The notes below the pieces were generated by a model. The model was not told the DNA's origin. It saw only the letters and a program-made list of their open reading frames with translations, and searched no databases. The position numbers were made by a program, and so were the translations under genes. DNA of 64,000 nucleotides from Thioclava nitratireducens (lineage in GTDB: Bacteria > Pseudomonadota > Alphaproteobacteria > Rhodobacterales > Rhodobacteraceae), in assembly GCF_001940525.2 (NCBI RefSeq), contig NZ_CP019437.1:1152501-1216500 (forward strand). Direction: 5' to 3'. Shown one piece after another: positions 8,689-17,693 of this stretch (positions within the stretch are counted from its first letter, which is position 1; each line of letters begins with the position of its first letter).

Positions 8689-9645
8689 ATGACCGAACAC
8701 CGATACAATCAGCCTCTGAGCGGAAACGCGATGCCGCGCACCGGCGGGCCCGCGACGATGATGCGACTGCCCTCAGCACCGACGGCGGAAGGGCTCGACG
8801 CGTGTTTCATTGGCATTCCGATGGATATCGGTACGTCGAACCGCCCGGGCACACGTCTCGGCCCGCGCCAGATCCGCGACGAAAGCCGGATGATCCGGCC
8901 TTACAACATGGCCACGGGCGCGGCCCCGTTCGAGCATCTGCAGGTGGCCGATATCGGCGACGTGCCAATCAACCTGTATGATCTGAAGAAGTCGGTGGAG
9001 ATCATCGCGGAGCATTATCGCGGCATCCTCGCGCAGGATGCGATCCCGCTCACGCTGGGCGGCGACCACACGCTCACCTGGCCGATTCTGCGCGCGATCA
9101 AGGAGAAACACGGGCCGGTCGCGCTGATCCATGTCGATGCGCATTCCGACACCAACGCGGATATGTTCGGCGAGACAGCCGCCCATGGCTGCCCGTTTCG
9201 CCGCGCCTGGGAAGAGGACTGCCTGATCAACGACAAGGTCTTCCAGATCGGTCTGCGCGGTACCGGTTACGGCGCCGACGATTTCGACTGGGGCCGCGAG
9301 CGCGGCTGGACCTGCATCCAGGCCGAAGAGTGCTGGCACAAATCGCTCGCGCCGCTGATGGCGGATATCCGTGCGCAAATCGGTGACGCGCCGGTCTATC
9401 TGTCCTACGATATCGACAGCCTCGATCCGGCCTTCGCGCCCGGCACGGGCACGGTCGAGGTTGGCGGGCTGACGACGATGCAGGGACTCGAGATCATTCG
9501 CGGGACGGCGGGGCTCAACCTCGTGGGCTGCGATCTGGTCGAGGTCTCGCCGCCCTACGACATGGCAGGCAACACGGCGGTGATCGCCGCGAACTTCCTC
9601 TACGAAATGCTCTGCGCGCTGCCCGGCGTGCCGCAAGGGCGTTAA
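8689..9645 (+). CDS. Ureohydrolase (agmatinase/guanidinobutyrase family)
   Basis: A 318-residue arginase-superfamily enzyme. All six binuclear-metal ligands can be placed: H127 (GGDHT), D150, H152 and D154 (HVDAHSDT), D241 and D243 (SYDIDSLDP). The C-terminal GTVEVGGL segment fits agmatinase, guanidinobutyrase or guanidinopropionase rather than arginase. The start is the ATG with ACGGAG six bases upstream; an upstream in-frame ATG has no ribosome site. The reaction would release urea from a guanidino compound, leaving an amine. A four-gene polyamine-type importer follows at once, so an imported guanidino compound is likely. Some family members hydrolyse guanidine itself with nickel and dedicated chaperones, but no such chaperone genes are near. 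Confidence 0.88.
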   Translation: MTEHRYNQPLSGNAMPRTGGPATMMRLPSAPTAEGLDACFIGIPMDIGTSNRPGTRLGPRQIRDESRMIRPYNMATGAAPFEHLQVADIGDVPINLYDLKKSVEIIAEHYRGILAQDAIPLTLGGDHTLTWPILRAIKEKHGPVALIHVDAHSDTNADMFGETAAHGCPFRRAWEEDCLINDKVFQIGLRGTGYGADDFDWGRERGWTCIQAEECWHKSLAPLMADIRAQIGDAPVYLSYDIDSLDPAFAPGTGTVEVGGLTTMQGLEIIRGTAGLNLVGCDLVEVSPPYDMAGNTAVIAANFLYEMLCALPGVPQGR

Positions 9646-9674
9646 GACAAGCCGGACAACAGGGAGAATATCCA

Positions 9675-10739
9675 ATGAAAAGACGTGAGTTTCTGGTAAG
9701 TGCCGCGCTTGGAACGGCCGCGCTTGCGGCTCCGACCGTGCTGCGCGCGGCCTCTTCGACGCTGAAGGTCGGCACCTATGGCGGCTACTTCAAGGACAGC
9801 TTCGACAAGTTCATCTACCCCGATTTCACGGCCGCCACGGGTATCGAGGTCGAAAGCATCGCGGAGCCCACGGGCGAGGCGTGGCTGGTGCAGCTGTCGC
9901 AGGCGGCGCGCGCAAATCAGGCCCCGGCGGACGTGTCGATGATCGCGCAACTGCCGCGTATCAAAGGCGAGCGCTCGGGCCTTTGGGCCAAGCTCGACGC
10001 GGACAAGATGAGCAACATCTCCGTGCTCCCCGATCACTTCGTGCATCGCTATGAGGATGGCAGCGTCTACGGAACCGGCGCGGTCAGCTGGTATATCACG
10101 CTGGTGACCAATACCGACGCCTATGCCGATGCGCCCGCCTCGTGGAAGGCGCTGTGGGATCCGGCGAACAAGGACAAGCTCGGTCTGATGTCGCTTGCGA
10201 CGAACTCGTTCCTGCTCGAGATTACCGCGACCACCTATTTCGGCGGCACCGACATCCTCAAGACCGAGGAAGGCATCCTCAAGGTCATGGACAAGCTCGC
10301 CGAGGTGAAGCCGAATGTGCGCCTGTGGTATCGCGACGAGGGCCAGTTCCAGCAGGCGCTGGAGACCGGCGAAATCCCGATGGGCGAGTATTACCACGAC
10401 GTGACCTCGCTGGCCGCGTCGCAGGGCAAGCCCGTGCGTTCGACCTTCCCGGATGAGGGCGCGGTGCTCGATTCCGGCTCGTGGGTGGTGTCGAAGGCGT
10501 CGAGCGCGCTCGATCAGTCGCAGATCTTCATCGACTACATGGCCCAGCCGGAAATTCAGGCGAAGCTGTCGCGCAATGTCGGCACCGCGCCGACCGTGCC
10601 GCGCGAGAAGACCGACCTGACCGACGAGGAATTCGCGGCCGTGTCCTCGGACAAGCAGCCGATCCTGCCGCTCTACGATATCTATGTGGACCGCGGTGAC
10701 TGGATCAATCAGAAGTGGTCGGAAATGATCACCGGCTGA
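9675..10739 (+). CDS. Polyamine-type ABC transporter, periplasmic substrate-binding protein
   Basis: A 354-residue binding protein of the PotD/YdcS family. The N-terminus MKRREFLVSAALGTAALAAP is a signal peptide with a weak twin-arginine look (KRREF), cleaved near ALRAA. The mature part starts LKVGTYGGYFKDSF as in spermidine/putrescine binders. AGGGAG lies nine bases before the ATG. It lies 29 bases after the ureohydrolase and is followed by the ATPase and two permeases, completing an importer. Acidic pocket residues suit a cationic amine or guanidino ligand, but the ligand is inferred. Confidence 0.88.
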   Translation: MKRREFLVSAALGTAALAAPTVLRAASSTLKVGTYGGYFKDSFDKFIYPDFTAATGIEVESIAEPTGEAWLVQLSQAARANQAPADVSMIAQLPRIKGERSGLWAKLDADKMSNISVLPDHFVHRYEDGSVYGTGAVSWYITLVTNTDAYADAPASWKALWDPANKDKLGLMSLATNSFLLEITATTYFGGTDILKTEEGILKVMDKLAEVKPNVRLWYRDEGQFQQALETGEIPMGEYYHDVTSLAASQGKPVRSTFPDEGAVLDSGSWVVSKASSALDQSQIFIDYMAQPEIQAKLSRNVGTAPTVPREKTDLTDEEFAAVSSDKQPILPLYDIYVDRGDWINQKWSEMITG

Positions 10740-10755
10740 TTTGGCTACCAACTTG

Positions 10756-10784
10756 CGCCGTGGCGTCTGCATGTCGCCACGGCG
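10756..10784 (+). terminator. 10-bp hairpin between binding-protein and ATPase genes (partial terminator)
   Basis: CGCCGTGGCG and CGCCACGGCG flank a nine-base loop, followed by a loose T-rich tract. Position between the highly expressed binding protein and the rest of the operon suits a partial terminator or an mRNA-stabilising stem that raises binding-protein output. Confidence 0.55.
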
Positions 10785-10813
10785 TCTATTTGCTTTGAGG
10801 AAACAGGACAGCG

Positions 10814-11854
10814 ATGACCAATCTGCGCATCGAGCGGCTAAGCAAGAAATTCGGGTCGTTCACCGCCCTCGATGATGTTTCGCTCGAGATACCGACGGGG
10901 AAATTCGTCTGCCTTCTGGGGCCCTCGGGCTGCGGCAAGACCACGCTTCTGCGGGTGGTCGCCGGGCTCGAGACGCCGACCAAGGGCCGAGTGGTCGTCG
11001 ATGGCGATGACCAGACGAAGGTCCCCACCCACCGCCGCGACATGGGCATGGTGTTCCAGTCGCTGGCGCTTTTCCCGCATCTCGACGTGGCGGGAAACAT
11101 CACCTATCCGCTCGCGATCCGCGGCGCAGACCGCGCCAAGCGAGACGCGAAGGCCGATGAACTGCTGAAACTGGTGCGCCTGCCCGGCATGGGCGCGCGG
11201 CGGATCGACCAGCTCTCGGGCGGCCAGCGTCAGCGTGTCGCGATTGCGCGCGGTCTCGCCATCGACCCGAAGGTCTTCCTGCTCGACGAGCCGCTGTCGG
11301 CGCTCGACGCGGGCCTGCGCGAGCATATGCAGATCGAGCTGCGCCAGATCCAGCAAAGCCTCGGCGTGACTACGATCGTCGTCACCCACGACCAGAAAGA
11401 GGCGCTCACCATGGCCGATCTGGTCATCGTGATGAAGGACGGCGTGATCCAGCAGGCGGGCGCGCCGATGGAGATCTACCGCAACCCGGCGAATGCTTTC
11501 GTGGCGGGCTTCATCGGCACGACGAACCTGCTGCCCTGCACCGTCCGCGACGGCGCGATCGAGGTGCTGGGCGCGCGGTTGCCGATTGCCGAGGGCGACA
11601 GGATCGCTCTCGAGCAAGGCGAGGCGCAGCTTTCGATCCGGCCCGAGCATGTCGCCATCGAGCCCGCGGGCGCTGGCGGCATCGAGGCGGAAGTGACCTT
11701 CCTGCGCGATCTCGGCGAAAGCCGCCATGTGCTGCTGGATGCGCAAGGCCAAGAGATCACTGCACAGCTCTCCCCCGAGACGCAGGCGAGCTATCGCCCC
11801 GGCGACCGGGTCAGCCTCAGCTTCCGCCCGGGCGAGCGTGTGGTGGTGACATGA
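10814..11854 (+). CDS. ABC transporter ATP-binding protein (PotA type)
   Basis: A 346-residue ATPase: Walker A GPSGCGKTT (about 36-44), Q-loop in MVFQSLALFPHL, signature LSGGQRQRVAIARG, Walker B VFLLDEPLSALD and H-loop VVTHDQKEAL, then a TOBE domain over the last 100 residues. It energises uptake for the binding protein and permeases around it. Its stop overlaps the next start by four bases (ATGA). Length and TOBE domain match PotA/PotG of polyamine importers. Confidence 0.93.
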   Translation: MTNLRIERLSKKFGSFTALDDVSLEIPTGKFVCLLGPSGCGKTTLLRVVAGLETPTKGRVVVDGDDQTKVPTHRRDMGMVFQSLALFPHLDVAGNITYPLAIRGADRAKRDAKADELLKLVRLPGMGARRIDQLSGGQRQRVAIARGLAIDPKVFLLDEPLSALDAGLREHMQIELRQIQQSLGVTTIVVTHDQKEALTMADLVIVMKDGVIQQAGAPMEIYRNPANAFVAGFIGTTNLLPCTVRDGAIEVLGARLPIAEGDRIALEQGEAQLSIRPEHVAIEPAGAGGIEAEVTFLRDLGESRHVLLDAQGQEITAQLSPETQASYRPGDRVSLSFRPGERVVVT

Positions 11855-12705
11855 GCCAGAATACCGAGATGCGTGCGACACCGGGTTGGGTCGGTCTTTG
11901 GCCGGCGCTGATGCTGGCGGTCTTCTTCCTTGTGCCTTTCGGGATTATGGTCGCCGTGTCGGTCTCGCAACGCGATCCGGCCGGCGCCTTCATCCCGGGC
12001 TTCGAGCTTACCCATTACGCGCGGTTCATGACCGCCTTCTTCGCCAAGGTGATGGGCGTCTCGGTTGGCGTGTCGCTGGCGGCGGCCGCGATCTGCGTCG
12101 TGCTGGCCTTTCCGTTCACCGTGTTCCTCGCTTCGATGAGCCATCGCGCGCAGACCGTCGCGCTCGTGGTGCTGCTCTCGGTGCTGTCGCTCTCGGAGGT
12201 CATCATCGGCTTCTCGCTCTCGACACTGCTGTCGAAGACGGCGGGGATTTCGAACCTGTTCTACTGGCTCGGGATGATCGATGCGCCGCGCGCCTATACG
12301 CCGTCGCTCTTCGCGCTGATCGCCGGGCTTTGCTATATCGGCTTTCCCTTCGCGGTGCTGGTGCTCTACCCGCCGGTCTCCCGGCTCGATCCCGAGATCG
12401 TCGAGGCCGCCCGCGTCATGGGGGCCTCCGCCTCGCGCGCCTTCTTCGGGGTGATCGTGCCCAACCTGCGCGGAGCGATCGTGGGCGCCTTCATCCTCGT
12501 CTTCGTCTTCACGCTGGGCTCCTATCTTCTGCCGCAGCTTCTGGGCCGGTCCGAGGACTGGACGCTCTCGGTCCACATCACCGATCAGGCGATCTACCAG
12601 ACCAACCTGCCGTTCGCCGCGGCGATGTCGATCTTCCTGATGCTGGTGGCGCTGGCCCTCGTGGGCCTCGCCTCGCTCGCCGGACGGCAAAGGAGCGCAT
12701 CATGA
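11851..12705 (+). CDS. ABC transporter permease (PotB type)
   Basis: A 284-residue inner-membrane permease with about six hydrophobic helices and the cytoplasmic EAA loop (EIVEAARVMGASASRAFFGVIVPNLR) that docks on the ATPase. It overlaps its neighbours on both sides by ATGA, showing a tightly coupled operon. It would form the translocation pore together with the next permease. Confidence 0.9.
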   Translation: MSQNTEMRATPGWVGLWPALMLAVFFLVPFGIMVAVSVSQRDPAGAFIPGFELTHYARFMTAFFAKVMGVSVGVSLAAAAICVVLAFPFTVFLASMSHRAQTVALVVLLSVLSLSEVIIGFSLSTLLSKTAGISNLFYWLGMIDAPRAYTPSLFALIAGLCYIGFPFAVLVLYPPVSRLDPEIVEAARVMGASASRAFFGVIVPNLRGAIVGAFILVFVFTLGSYLLPQLLGRSEDWTLSVHITDQAIYQTNLPFAAAMSIFLMLVALALVGLASLAGRQRSAS

Positions 12706-13502
12706 CAAGCTGGTTGAAACGCGCCTATGTGATCGTGATCCTGCTTTTACTGCTGGCGCCGCTGGTCGTCGTGACCGGAGTGTCGCTGAACGGGCCGCAG
12801 ACCCTGCGCTTCCCCCCGGTGGAGCCGTCGCTGCGCTGGTATGGCACGCTGTTTCAGGACAGCGCGTGGCTGGTGCCGCTGGGCCATTCGCTGCTGATCG
12901 CGGCTTGCGCCTCTGCGCTCTCGGTCTCAGTCGCGCTGCCGCTCGCGCTGTTCGCGTGGGAGCGCAACGGCATCGCGGCGCGGCTGCTGACCGGGCTGGG
13001 GCTCGCGCCCTTCACGCTGCCGCCGGTGATCTCCGCTCTGGGCTTCATGGTGTTCTGGATGACGGTCGGCGGGTACGGGCAGATCTGGGCCACGATCGTC
13101 TCGCATGCCGTCTTTCTCGTGACGCTGCCGCTGGTGACGATCTCGCTCGGGTTGAAGGGCATCGACCGCGCGCTGCTGGAGGCCGCCCGCGTGATGGGGG
13201 CAGGGCGCTGGACGGTGCTGCGCACGGTGATCGGTCCGCTGGTGCTGCCCTTCATCGTGTCGGGCTATGCCTTCGCTTTCGTGCTCAGCCTCAACGAATA
13301 CATCATCGCCTACATGGTCGCAGGCTTCACCGTCGAGACGATCCCGATCAAGATCTTCAACGCCCTGCGCTACGGCTACACGCCGATCCTCGGGGTGGTG
13401 TCGGTGCTTTTCGTTCTGCTTGCAGCGGTCGTCTTCGGGCTGATCGGCAAGTTCGGCGATCTGCCGCGTTTGATGGGCTCTGAGCGGGGATCGAGCGAAT
13501 AG
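12702..13502 (+). CDS. ABC transporter permease (PotC type)
   Basis: A 266-residue second permease with about six membrane segments and an EAA loop (LLEAARVMGAGRWTVLRTVIGP). Start ATG at the ATGA overlap with the preceding permease. Last gene of the importer; together with the binding protein, ATPase and PotB-like subunit it completes a polyamine/opine/spermidine-class transporter beside the ureohydrolase. Confidence 0.9.
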   Translation: MTSWLKRAYVIVILLLLLAPLVVVTGVSLNGPQTLRFPPVEPSLRWYGTLFQDSAWLVPLGHSLLIAACASALSVSVALPLALFAWERNGIAARLLTGLGLAPFTLPPVISALGFMVFWMTVGGYGQIWATIVSHAVFLVTLPLVTISLGLKGIDRALLEAARVMGAGRWTVLRTVIGPLVLPFIVSGYAFAFVLSLNEYIIAYMVAGFTVETIPIKIFNALRYGYTPILGVVSVLFVLLAAVVFGLIGKFGDLPRLMGSERGSSE

Positions 13503-13620
13503 GCGGGCCTCTCCGTCCGCTCTCACAACACGATTGACCCGCTCCGGATTGACCATATTCTTGAGTCTCGGGTGAATCTTGGTTCGCCCCGGCAATCGGA
13601 TCCGAGGGAGGAGAGACGAT

Positions 13621-13914
13621 ATGTGCCATGTATTCGCCGGTCAGGATCCGGAGCGTTATTCCAGCGAGACACGCAGGCTTCGGCTCAACGGGCAAAGCAC
13701 GAGCATCCGGCTCGAGAACGCCTTCTGGGATATTCTCGACGAGATCGCGGCGCGGGACGGGGTATCCACGCCGACCTTCATCTCGACGCTGCATGCCGAA
13801 GTGCTCGAACTGCGCGGGGAGCCGTCGAACTTCACGTCGCTCCTGCGCTGTGCCTGCCTGAAATTCATGGAGATCTCGGCCGATCGCGCACCGCTCGCCG
13901 TCGCTGCAGAGTAG
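13621..13914 (+). CDS. Ribbon-helix-helix (RHH_4-type) DNA-binding protein
   Basis: A 97-residue protein. RRLRLNGQSTSIRLENAFW forms the beta strand and first helix, DILDEIAARDGVS the second; this is the arrangement of the alphaproteobacterial RHH_4 family. GGAGGAGAG five bases before the ATG sets the start. These small proteins dimerise and bind DNA, though targets are mostly unknown. No toxin partner is adjacent, so it is probably not half of a toxin-antitoxin pair. It stands alone between the importer and the glyoxalase-like gene. Confidence 0.75.
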   Translation: MCHVFAGQDPERYSSETRRLRLNGQSTSIRLENAFWDILDEIAARDGVSTPTFISTLHAEVLELRGEPSNFTSLLRCACLKFMEISADRAPLAVAAE

Positions 13915-13942
13915 CGCAAGCCTGACGTCAAACATTCTTGAG

Positions 13943-13964
13943 GGGTAGTATAGACCTACTACCC
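13943..13964. promoter_or_regulatory. Perfect 8-bp inverted repeat between RHH and glyoxalase-like genes
   Basis: GGGTAGTA and TACTACCC flank TAGACC. No T-run follows, so an operator is as likely as a terminator of the RHH gene. RHH proteins bind short symmetric half-sites, so autoregulation is possible. Confidence 0.35.
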
Positions 13965-14027
13965 GCCCCACCTTCGCCCGCTGCTACGCTCTCAGGACAA
14001 CTGACAGCACTACAGCGGGAGCAACCG

Positions 14028-14423
14028 GTGGCAAAATCCATTCATTCCATGATCCGTGTCCTCGACGAGGACCGCTCGGTCGCGTTTTACGACAAGGCTT
14101 TCGGCCTCAAGGTCGCCGACCGTCTCGACTTTCCGGAATTCACGCTCGTCTATCTGAGCAATCCCGAAAGCGATTTCGAATTGGAACTCACCGTCAACAA
14201 GGGCCGGACCGAGCCCTATGACCTCGGCGATGGCTACGGCCACTTCGCGGTCGCGGTCGATGATCTCGAAGCCGAGCACAAGCGCTTCGAGGCGGAGGGC
14301 CTCGCGCCCCGCAAACTCGTGGAATTCGCGCCGGCAGGGGAGGTCGTCGCGAAGTTCTTTTTCGTGGCCGATCCGGACGGATACCAGATCGAGGTGCTCG
14401 CGCGCGAAGGCCGCTTCAAGTGA
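14028..14423 (+). CDS. gloA: Lactoylglutathione lyase (glyoxalase I) family protein
   Basis: A 131-residue vicinal-oxygen-chelate protein, the usual glyoxalase I length. Metal-ligand positions are filled: His in SIHSMIRVLD, Glu in DFELELTVN, His in YGHFAVAV and Glu in GYQIEVLA. A GTG start is chosen with GGGA upstream; the open frame extends further but without family similarity. Expected reaction: isomerisation of the methylglyoxal-glutathione hemithioacetal to S-lactoylglutathione in the cytosol. Confidence 0.85.
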   Translation: MAKSIHSMIRVLDEDRSVAFYDKAFGLKVADRLDFPEFTLVYLSNPESDFELELTVNKGRTEPYDLGDGYGHFAVAVDDLEAEHKRFEAEGLAPRKLVEFAPAGEVVAKFFFVADPDGYQIEVLAREGRFK

Positions 14424-14459
14424 GATTTTCCTAAGGGAGACATCAGGGAGGAGACGACA

Positions 14460-14984
14460 ATGACGACCAAGGCAAGCTCGAAAGGGCTGACCAGACGGCA
14501 GCTGCTGGCGCGGGCGACCGCGGCAGGGGCGAGCTTCGTCGTGGGGTCGGGGTTCATGGCGGCCCGCAATGCCGCCTGGGCCACCGAGCTCTCGGCGCTC
14601 AAGCCCACGACCTTCGCGACGCTGGTGCAGATGGCGCGCGATATCTATCCGCACGACAGGGTCGACGACCAGTATTATGTCATCGCGGTGAAAGGCTATG
14701 ACAGCCCAGATGCGGCCGACGAGATCGAAGCCGGCATCGCCGCGCTCGATGCGGCGGCGCGCGGCAAAGGCTTCGCGAATTACCTTGAAACCGGCTGGGA
14801 GAAGGATCGCGTCATGATCCTGCGGGGCATGGAGGAGAGCCCCTTCTTCCAGAAGATTCGGGGTGGTCTGGTGACCGGCCTCTACAATCAGAAAGCGGTC
14901 TGGCCGATCTTCGGCTACGAGGGCGAGTCCTATTCCAAGGGCGGCTACATCAACCGCGGTTTTGACGACATCGACTGGCTGTAA
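14460..14984 (+). CDS. Tat-exported gluconate 2-dehydrogenase subunit 3-like protein
   Basis: A 174-residue protein starting with a twin-arginine signal (TRRQLLARATAAGASFVVGS, cleaved after about AAWA), then a small helical domain of the gluconate/sorbitol/fructose dehydrogenase gamma-subunit family. In known enzymes this subunit escorts the FAD subunit through the Tat pathway and is needed for its folding. The GMC oxidoreductase follows 11 bases later, as expected. A cytochrome c subunit, usually the third member, is not present here. Confidence 0.85.
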   Translation: MTTKASSKGLTRRQLLARATAAGASFVVGSGFMAARNAAWATELSALKPTTFATLVQMARDIYPHDRVDDQYYVIAVKGYDSPDAADEIEAGIAALDAAARGKGFANYLETGWEKDRVMILRGMEESPFFQKIRGGLVTGLYNQKAVWPIFGYEGESYSKGGYINRGFDDIDWL

Positions 14985-14995
14985 GGGAGGCAGAC

Positions 14996-16567
14996 ATGGT
15001 TGCGAAATTTGATCTGAGCGACGACAGCGTCGTTGTCATCATCGGCACTGGCGCTGGCGGCGGTGTGCTGGCCAACGAGTTGGCGCAGAAGGGCGTCAAG
15101 GTCGTGGCGCTCGAGGCGGGCGGTCGCTATCTGCCCGAAGATTACATCAATGACGAATGGGAAAGCTTCGGCCAGCTCGCCTGGACCGAGCCGCGCACCA
15201 CGAGCGGCGACTGGCGCGTGGCCAAGGATTTCTCGGGTCTGCCCGCATGGATCGTGAAAGCGGTCGGCGGCACCTCGATCCACTGGGCCGGGGCGAGCCT
15301 TCGCTTTCAGGACCATGAGTTCAAGACGAAGACCCATTACGGCAATGTCGACGGGGCGAACCTGCTCGACTGGCCGATCGATCCGGCTGAACTTGCGCCC
15401 TATTACGACAAGGCCGAGGCGAAGCTGGGTGTGACCCGCACTGGCGATCGTCCGGGCTTGCCGGGCAACAACAACTTCAAGGTGCTGGAGAAAGGCGCGA
15501 AGTCGCTTGGCTACCAAGAGGTGAATACAGGCCATATGGCGATCAACTCGATCGAATATGACGACCGGATTTCGTGCCAGCAGACGGGCTTCTGTTTCCA
15601 GGGATGCAAATGGGGCGCCAAGTGGTCCTCTGCCTATACGGATATTCCGCGCGGCGAGGCGACCGGCAATCTGGAGGTCCGCGACCACTGTCATGTCGCG
15701 CGTATCCTGCATGACGACAAGGGTCGCGCGTCGGGCGTCGAGTATTTCGACAAGGACGGCAACCTGCAGATGCAGAAGGCCAAGATCGTCTGCGTCGCGG
15801 GTAACTCGATCGAGAGCCCGCGCGTGCTGCTGAACTCGCATTCGACGATGTTCCCCGACGGGCTTGCGAACTCCTCGGGGCAGGTGGGGCGCAACTACAT
15901 GCGGCACACCACGGGCTCGGTCTATGGCACCTTCGACAAGCCGGTGAAGATGTGGCGCGGCACGACGATGGCGGGCATCGTCCGCGACGAGGCGCGTCAC
16001 GATCCCTCGCGCGGTTTCGTCGGCGGGTACGAGCTGGAGACGCTCAGCCTCGGTCTGCCCTTCATGGCGGCCTTCCTCGATCCGGGCGGCTGGGGGCGCG
16101 AGTTCACGACTGCGCTCGACAGCTACGAGAACATGGCGGGGATGTGGATCGTGGGCGAAGACATGCCGCAGGAGACCAACCGCATCACGCTCAACCACTC
16201 GGTCGAGGACGCCTACGGGCTGCCGGTCGCGAATGTGAATTACACCGATCACCCGAACGATCGGGCGATGCGCGATCACGCCTATGCCCGTGGCAAGGCG
16301 ATCTACGAAGCGGTTGGGGCGACCCGGACGCTGCCGACGCCGCCCTATCCCTCGACACATAACCTCGGCACCAACCGGATGTCCGAGAACCCGCGCGACG
16401 GTGTGGTGAACAAACACGGCCAGACCCATGACGTGCCCAACCTGTTCATCTCGGACGGCTCCCAATTCACGACCGGCGCCGCCGAAAACCCCACGCTGAC
16501 CATCGTGGCGCTCGCGATCCGGCAGGCTGACTTCATCGCCGGGGAGATGTCGAAGGGAAACATCTGA
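14996..16567 (+). CDS. GMC-family FAD sugar/alcohol dehydrogenase, large subunit
   Basis: A 523-residue flavoprotein. VVVIIGTGAGGGVLANELA binds FAD ADP; the C-terminal block with THNLGTNRMSENP and ENPTLTIVALA carries the catalytic His/Asn region of gluconate, sorbitol and fructose dehydrogenases. It has no signal peptide itself and would be exported with the Tat subunit encoded just before it. Internal cysteines (CQQTGFCFQGCKWG) recall the FeS cluster-binding loop of FAD glucose/fructose dehydrogenases. GGGAGG precedes the ATG. The product probably oxidises a sugar or polyol in the periplasm and passes electrons to the respiratory chain; substrate unproven. A clear terminator follows. Confidence 0.88.
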   Translation: MVAKFDLSDDSVVVIIGTGAGGGVLANELAQKGVKVVALEAGGRYLPEDYINDEWESFGQLAWTEPRTTSGDWRVAKDFSGLPAWIVKAVGGTSIHWAGASLRFQDHEFKTKTHYGNVDGANLLDWPIDPAELAPYYDKAEAKLGVTRTGDRPGLPGNNNFKVLEKGAKSLGYQEVNTGHMAINSIEYDDRISCQQTGFCFQGCKWGAKWSSAYTDIPRGEATGNLEVRDHCHVARILHDDKGRASGVEYFDKDGNLQMQKAKIVCVAGNSIESPRVLLNSHSTMFPDGLANSSGQVGRNYMRHTTGSVYGTFDKPVKMWRGTTMAGIVRDEARHDPSRGFVGGYELETLSLGLPFMAAFLDPGGWGREFTTALDSYENMAGMWIVGEDMPQETNRITLNHSVEDAYGLPVANVNYTDHPNDRAMRDHAYARGKAIYEAVGATRTLPTPPYPSTHNLGTNRMSENPRDGVVNKHGQTHDVPNLFISDGSQFTTGAAENPTLTIVALAIRQADFIAGEMSKGNI

Positions 16568-16597
16568 TCCCGAGCGGATCAGCTAAGGCAAAAGACG

Positions 16598-16630
16598 ACC
16601 GGGCTGCTCAAGGGTGGCCCGGTTCTCTTT
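16598..16630 (+). terminator. Intrinsic terminator after the GMC dehydrogenase gene
   Basis: ACCGGGC and GCCCGGT flank a 12-base loop and are followed by TCTCTTT. It lies 31 bases after the stop codon. Confidence 0.75.
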
Positions 16631-16740
16631 GCGGAACCTTTGCAGGTCTGCGCGCTTGCGCACAGGACATGCGGGACCTTCGCTAATTTCATTTTCCTGG
16701 AGAAGCCCCAAACTCTGATCAACGACATTTGGAGGCTTCC

Positions 16741-17649
16741 ATGACCTTTCGACCCGTCTCGGCCACCAGTCAGGCGCAACCCGCGCTCGAAGGCGCCGGT
16801 GTTCATCTGCACCGCGTATTCGGCTTCGGGGATCCGTCGCTGACCGACCCGTTCCTGATGATGGACGATTTCCGCAACGACGATCCGCGGCTCTATTCCA
16901 AGGGCTTCCCGTGGCACCCGCATCGCGGCATCGAGACCATCACCTATGTGCTCGACGGCCAGGTGGAGCATGCGGATTCGCTCGGCAATCGCGGGCTTCT
17001 CGGCGCAGGCAGCGTGCAATGGATGACGGCTGGCTCCGGCATCGTCCATCAGGAAATGCCTTCGGGCAATGCCAAGGGGCAGATGCACGGCTTCCAGCTT
17101 TGGGCCAACCTTCCCTCGGCGCTCAAGATGACGGCGCCGCGCTATCAGGATATCACGGCCATCGATATCCCGATCGAAGGCGATGACGACGGCACGACTG
17201 TGAAGGTCATCATCGGTTCGTTCTGGGGCAAGACCGGTCCCGTCGACGGGATCGCGGCCAATCCGATGCTGCTTGACGTGTCGATTCCCGCGGGACGCCG
17301 CAAGGTACTGCCGGTCGATACGCGCTCCAATGCGCTCGCCTATGTCTTCGCGGGCTCCGGCACCTTCCGCGACGCCAGTGACCCCGTCGGCATCAAGGTC
17401 GAGAAGGAATATCGCGGGCAGGAGCTGAATATCCGCGACATGACCGGCAACCGCACGCTTGTCCGTTTCGGAGCAGGCGACGAAATCACGGTGCAGGCCG
17501 GGAACGAAGGCCTCCGTTTCCTGTTGATGACGGGGCGTCCGATTCAGGAGCCCGTCGCATGGCACGGCCCGATCGTCATGAACACGCAGGATGAACTGCG
17601 CCAGGCGCTCACCGAACTCAACAACGGCACCTTCATAAAACACGTCTGA
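16741..17649 (+). CDS. Pirin family protein
   Basis: A 302-residue bicupin. The metal-binding motif of the N-terminal cupin is visible as [21 protein letters not shown] and the later GIVHQEMP supplies the last ligands. Bacterial pirins act as quercetin dioxygenases or bind and modulate metabolic enzymes; the role here is open. GGAGG at 16731-16735 sets the start. The WrbA gene follows 44 bases later, with a small stem (CTGAGGG/CCCTCAG) right at the pirin stop, so the pair may be one unit for electrophile or quinone stress. Confidence 0.9.
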   Translation: MTFRPVSATSQAQPALEGAGVHLHRVFGFGDPSLTDPFLMMDDFRNDDPRLYSKGFPWHPHRGIETITYVLDGQVEHADSLGNRGLLGAGSVQWMTAGSGIVHQEMPSGNAKGQMHGFQLWANLPSALKMTAPRYQDITAIDIPIEGDDDGTTVKVIIGSFWGKTGPVDGIAANPMLLDVSIPAGRRKVLPVDTRSNALAYVFAGSGTFRDASDPVGIKVEKEYRGQELNIRDMTGNRTLVRFGAGDEITVQAGNEGLRFLLMTGRPIQEPVAWHGPIVMNTQDELRQALTELNNGTFIKHV

Positions 17650-17693
17650 GGGCGCCGTTGCCCCTCAGACCCTTCCCAACACAGGAGATAGAA

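Noticed and set aside
16635..16660. GGAAC upstream of the pirin gene as another EcfG promoter
   Set aside because: At 16 or 17 bases the second element reads GCTT or CTTG, not CGTT.
17646..17668. Stem at the pirin stop codon (CTGAGGG/CCCTCAG) as a terminator
   Set aside because: Short stem without T-run, and wrbA follows closely; more likely a processing stem or chance.
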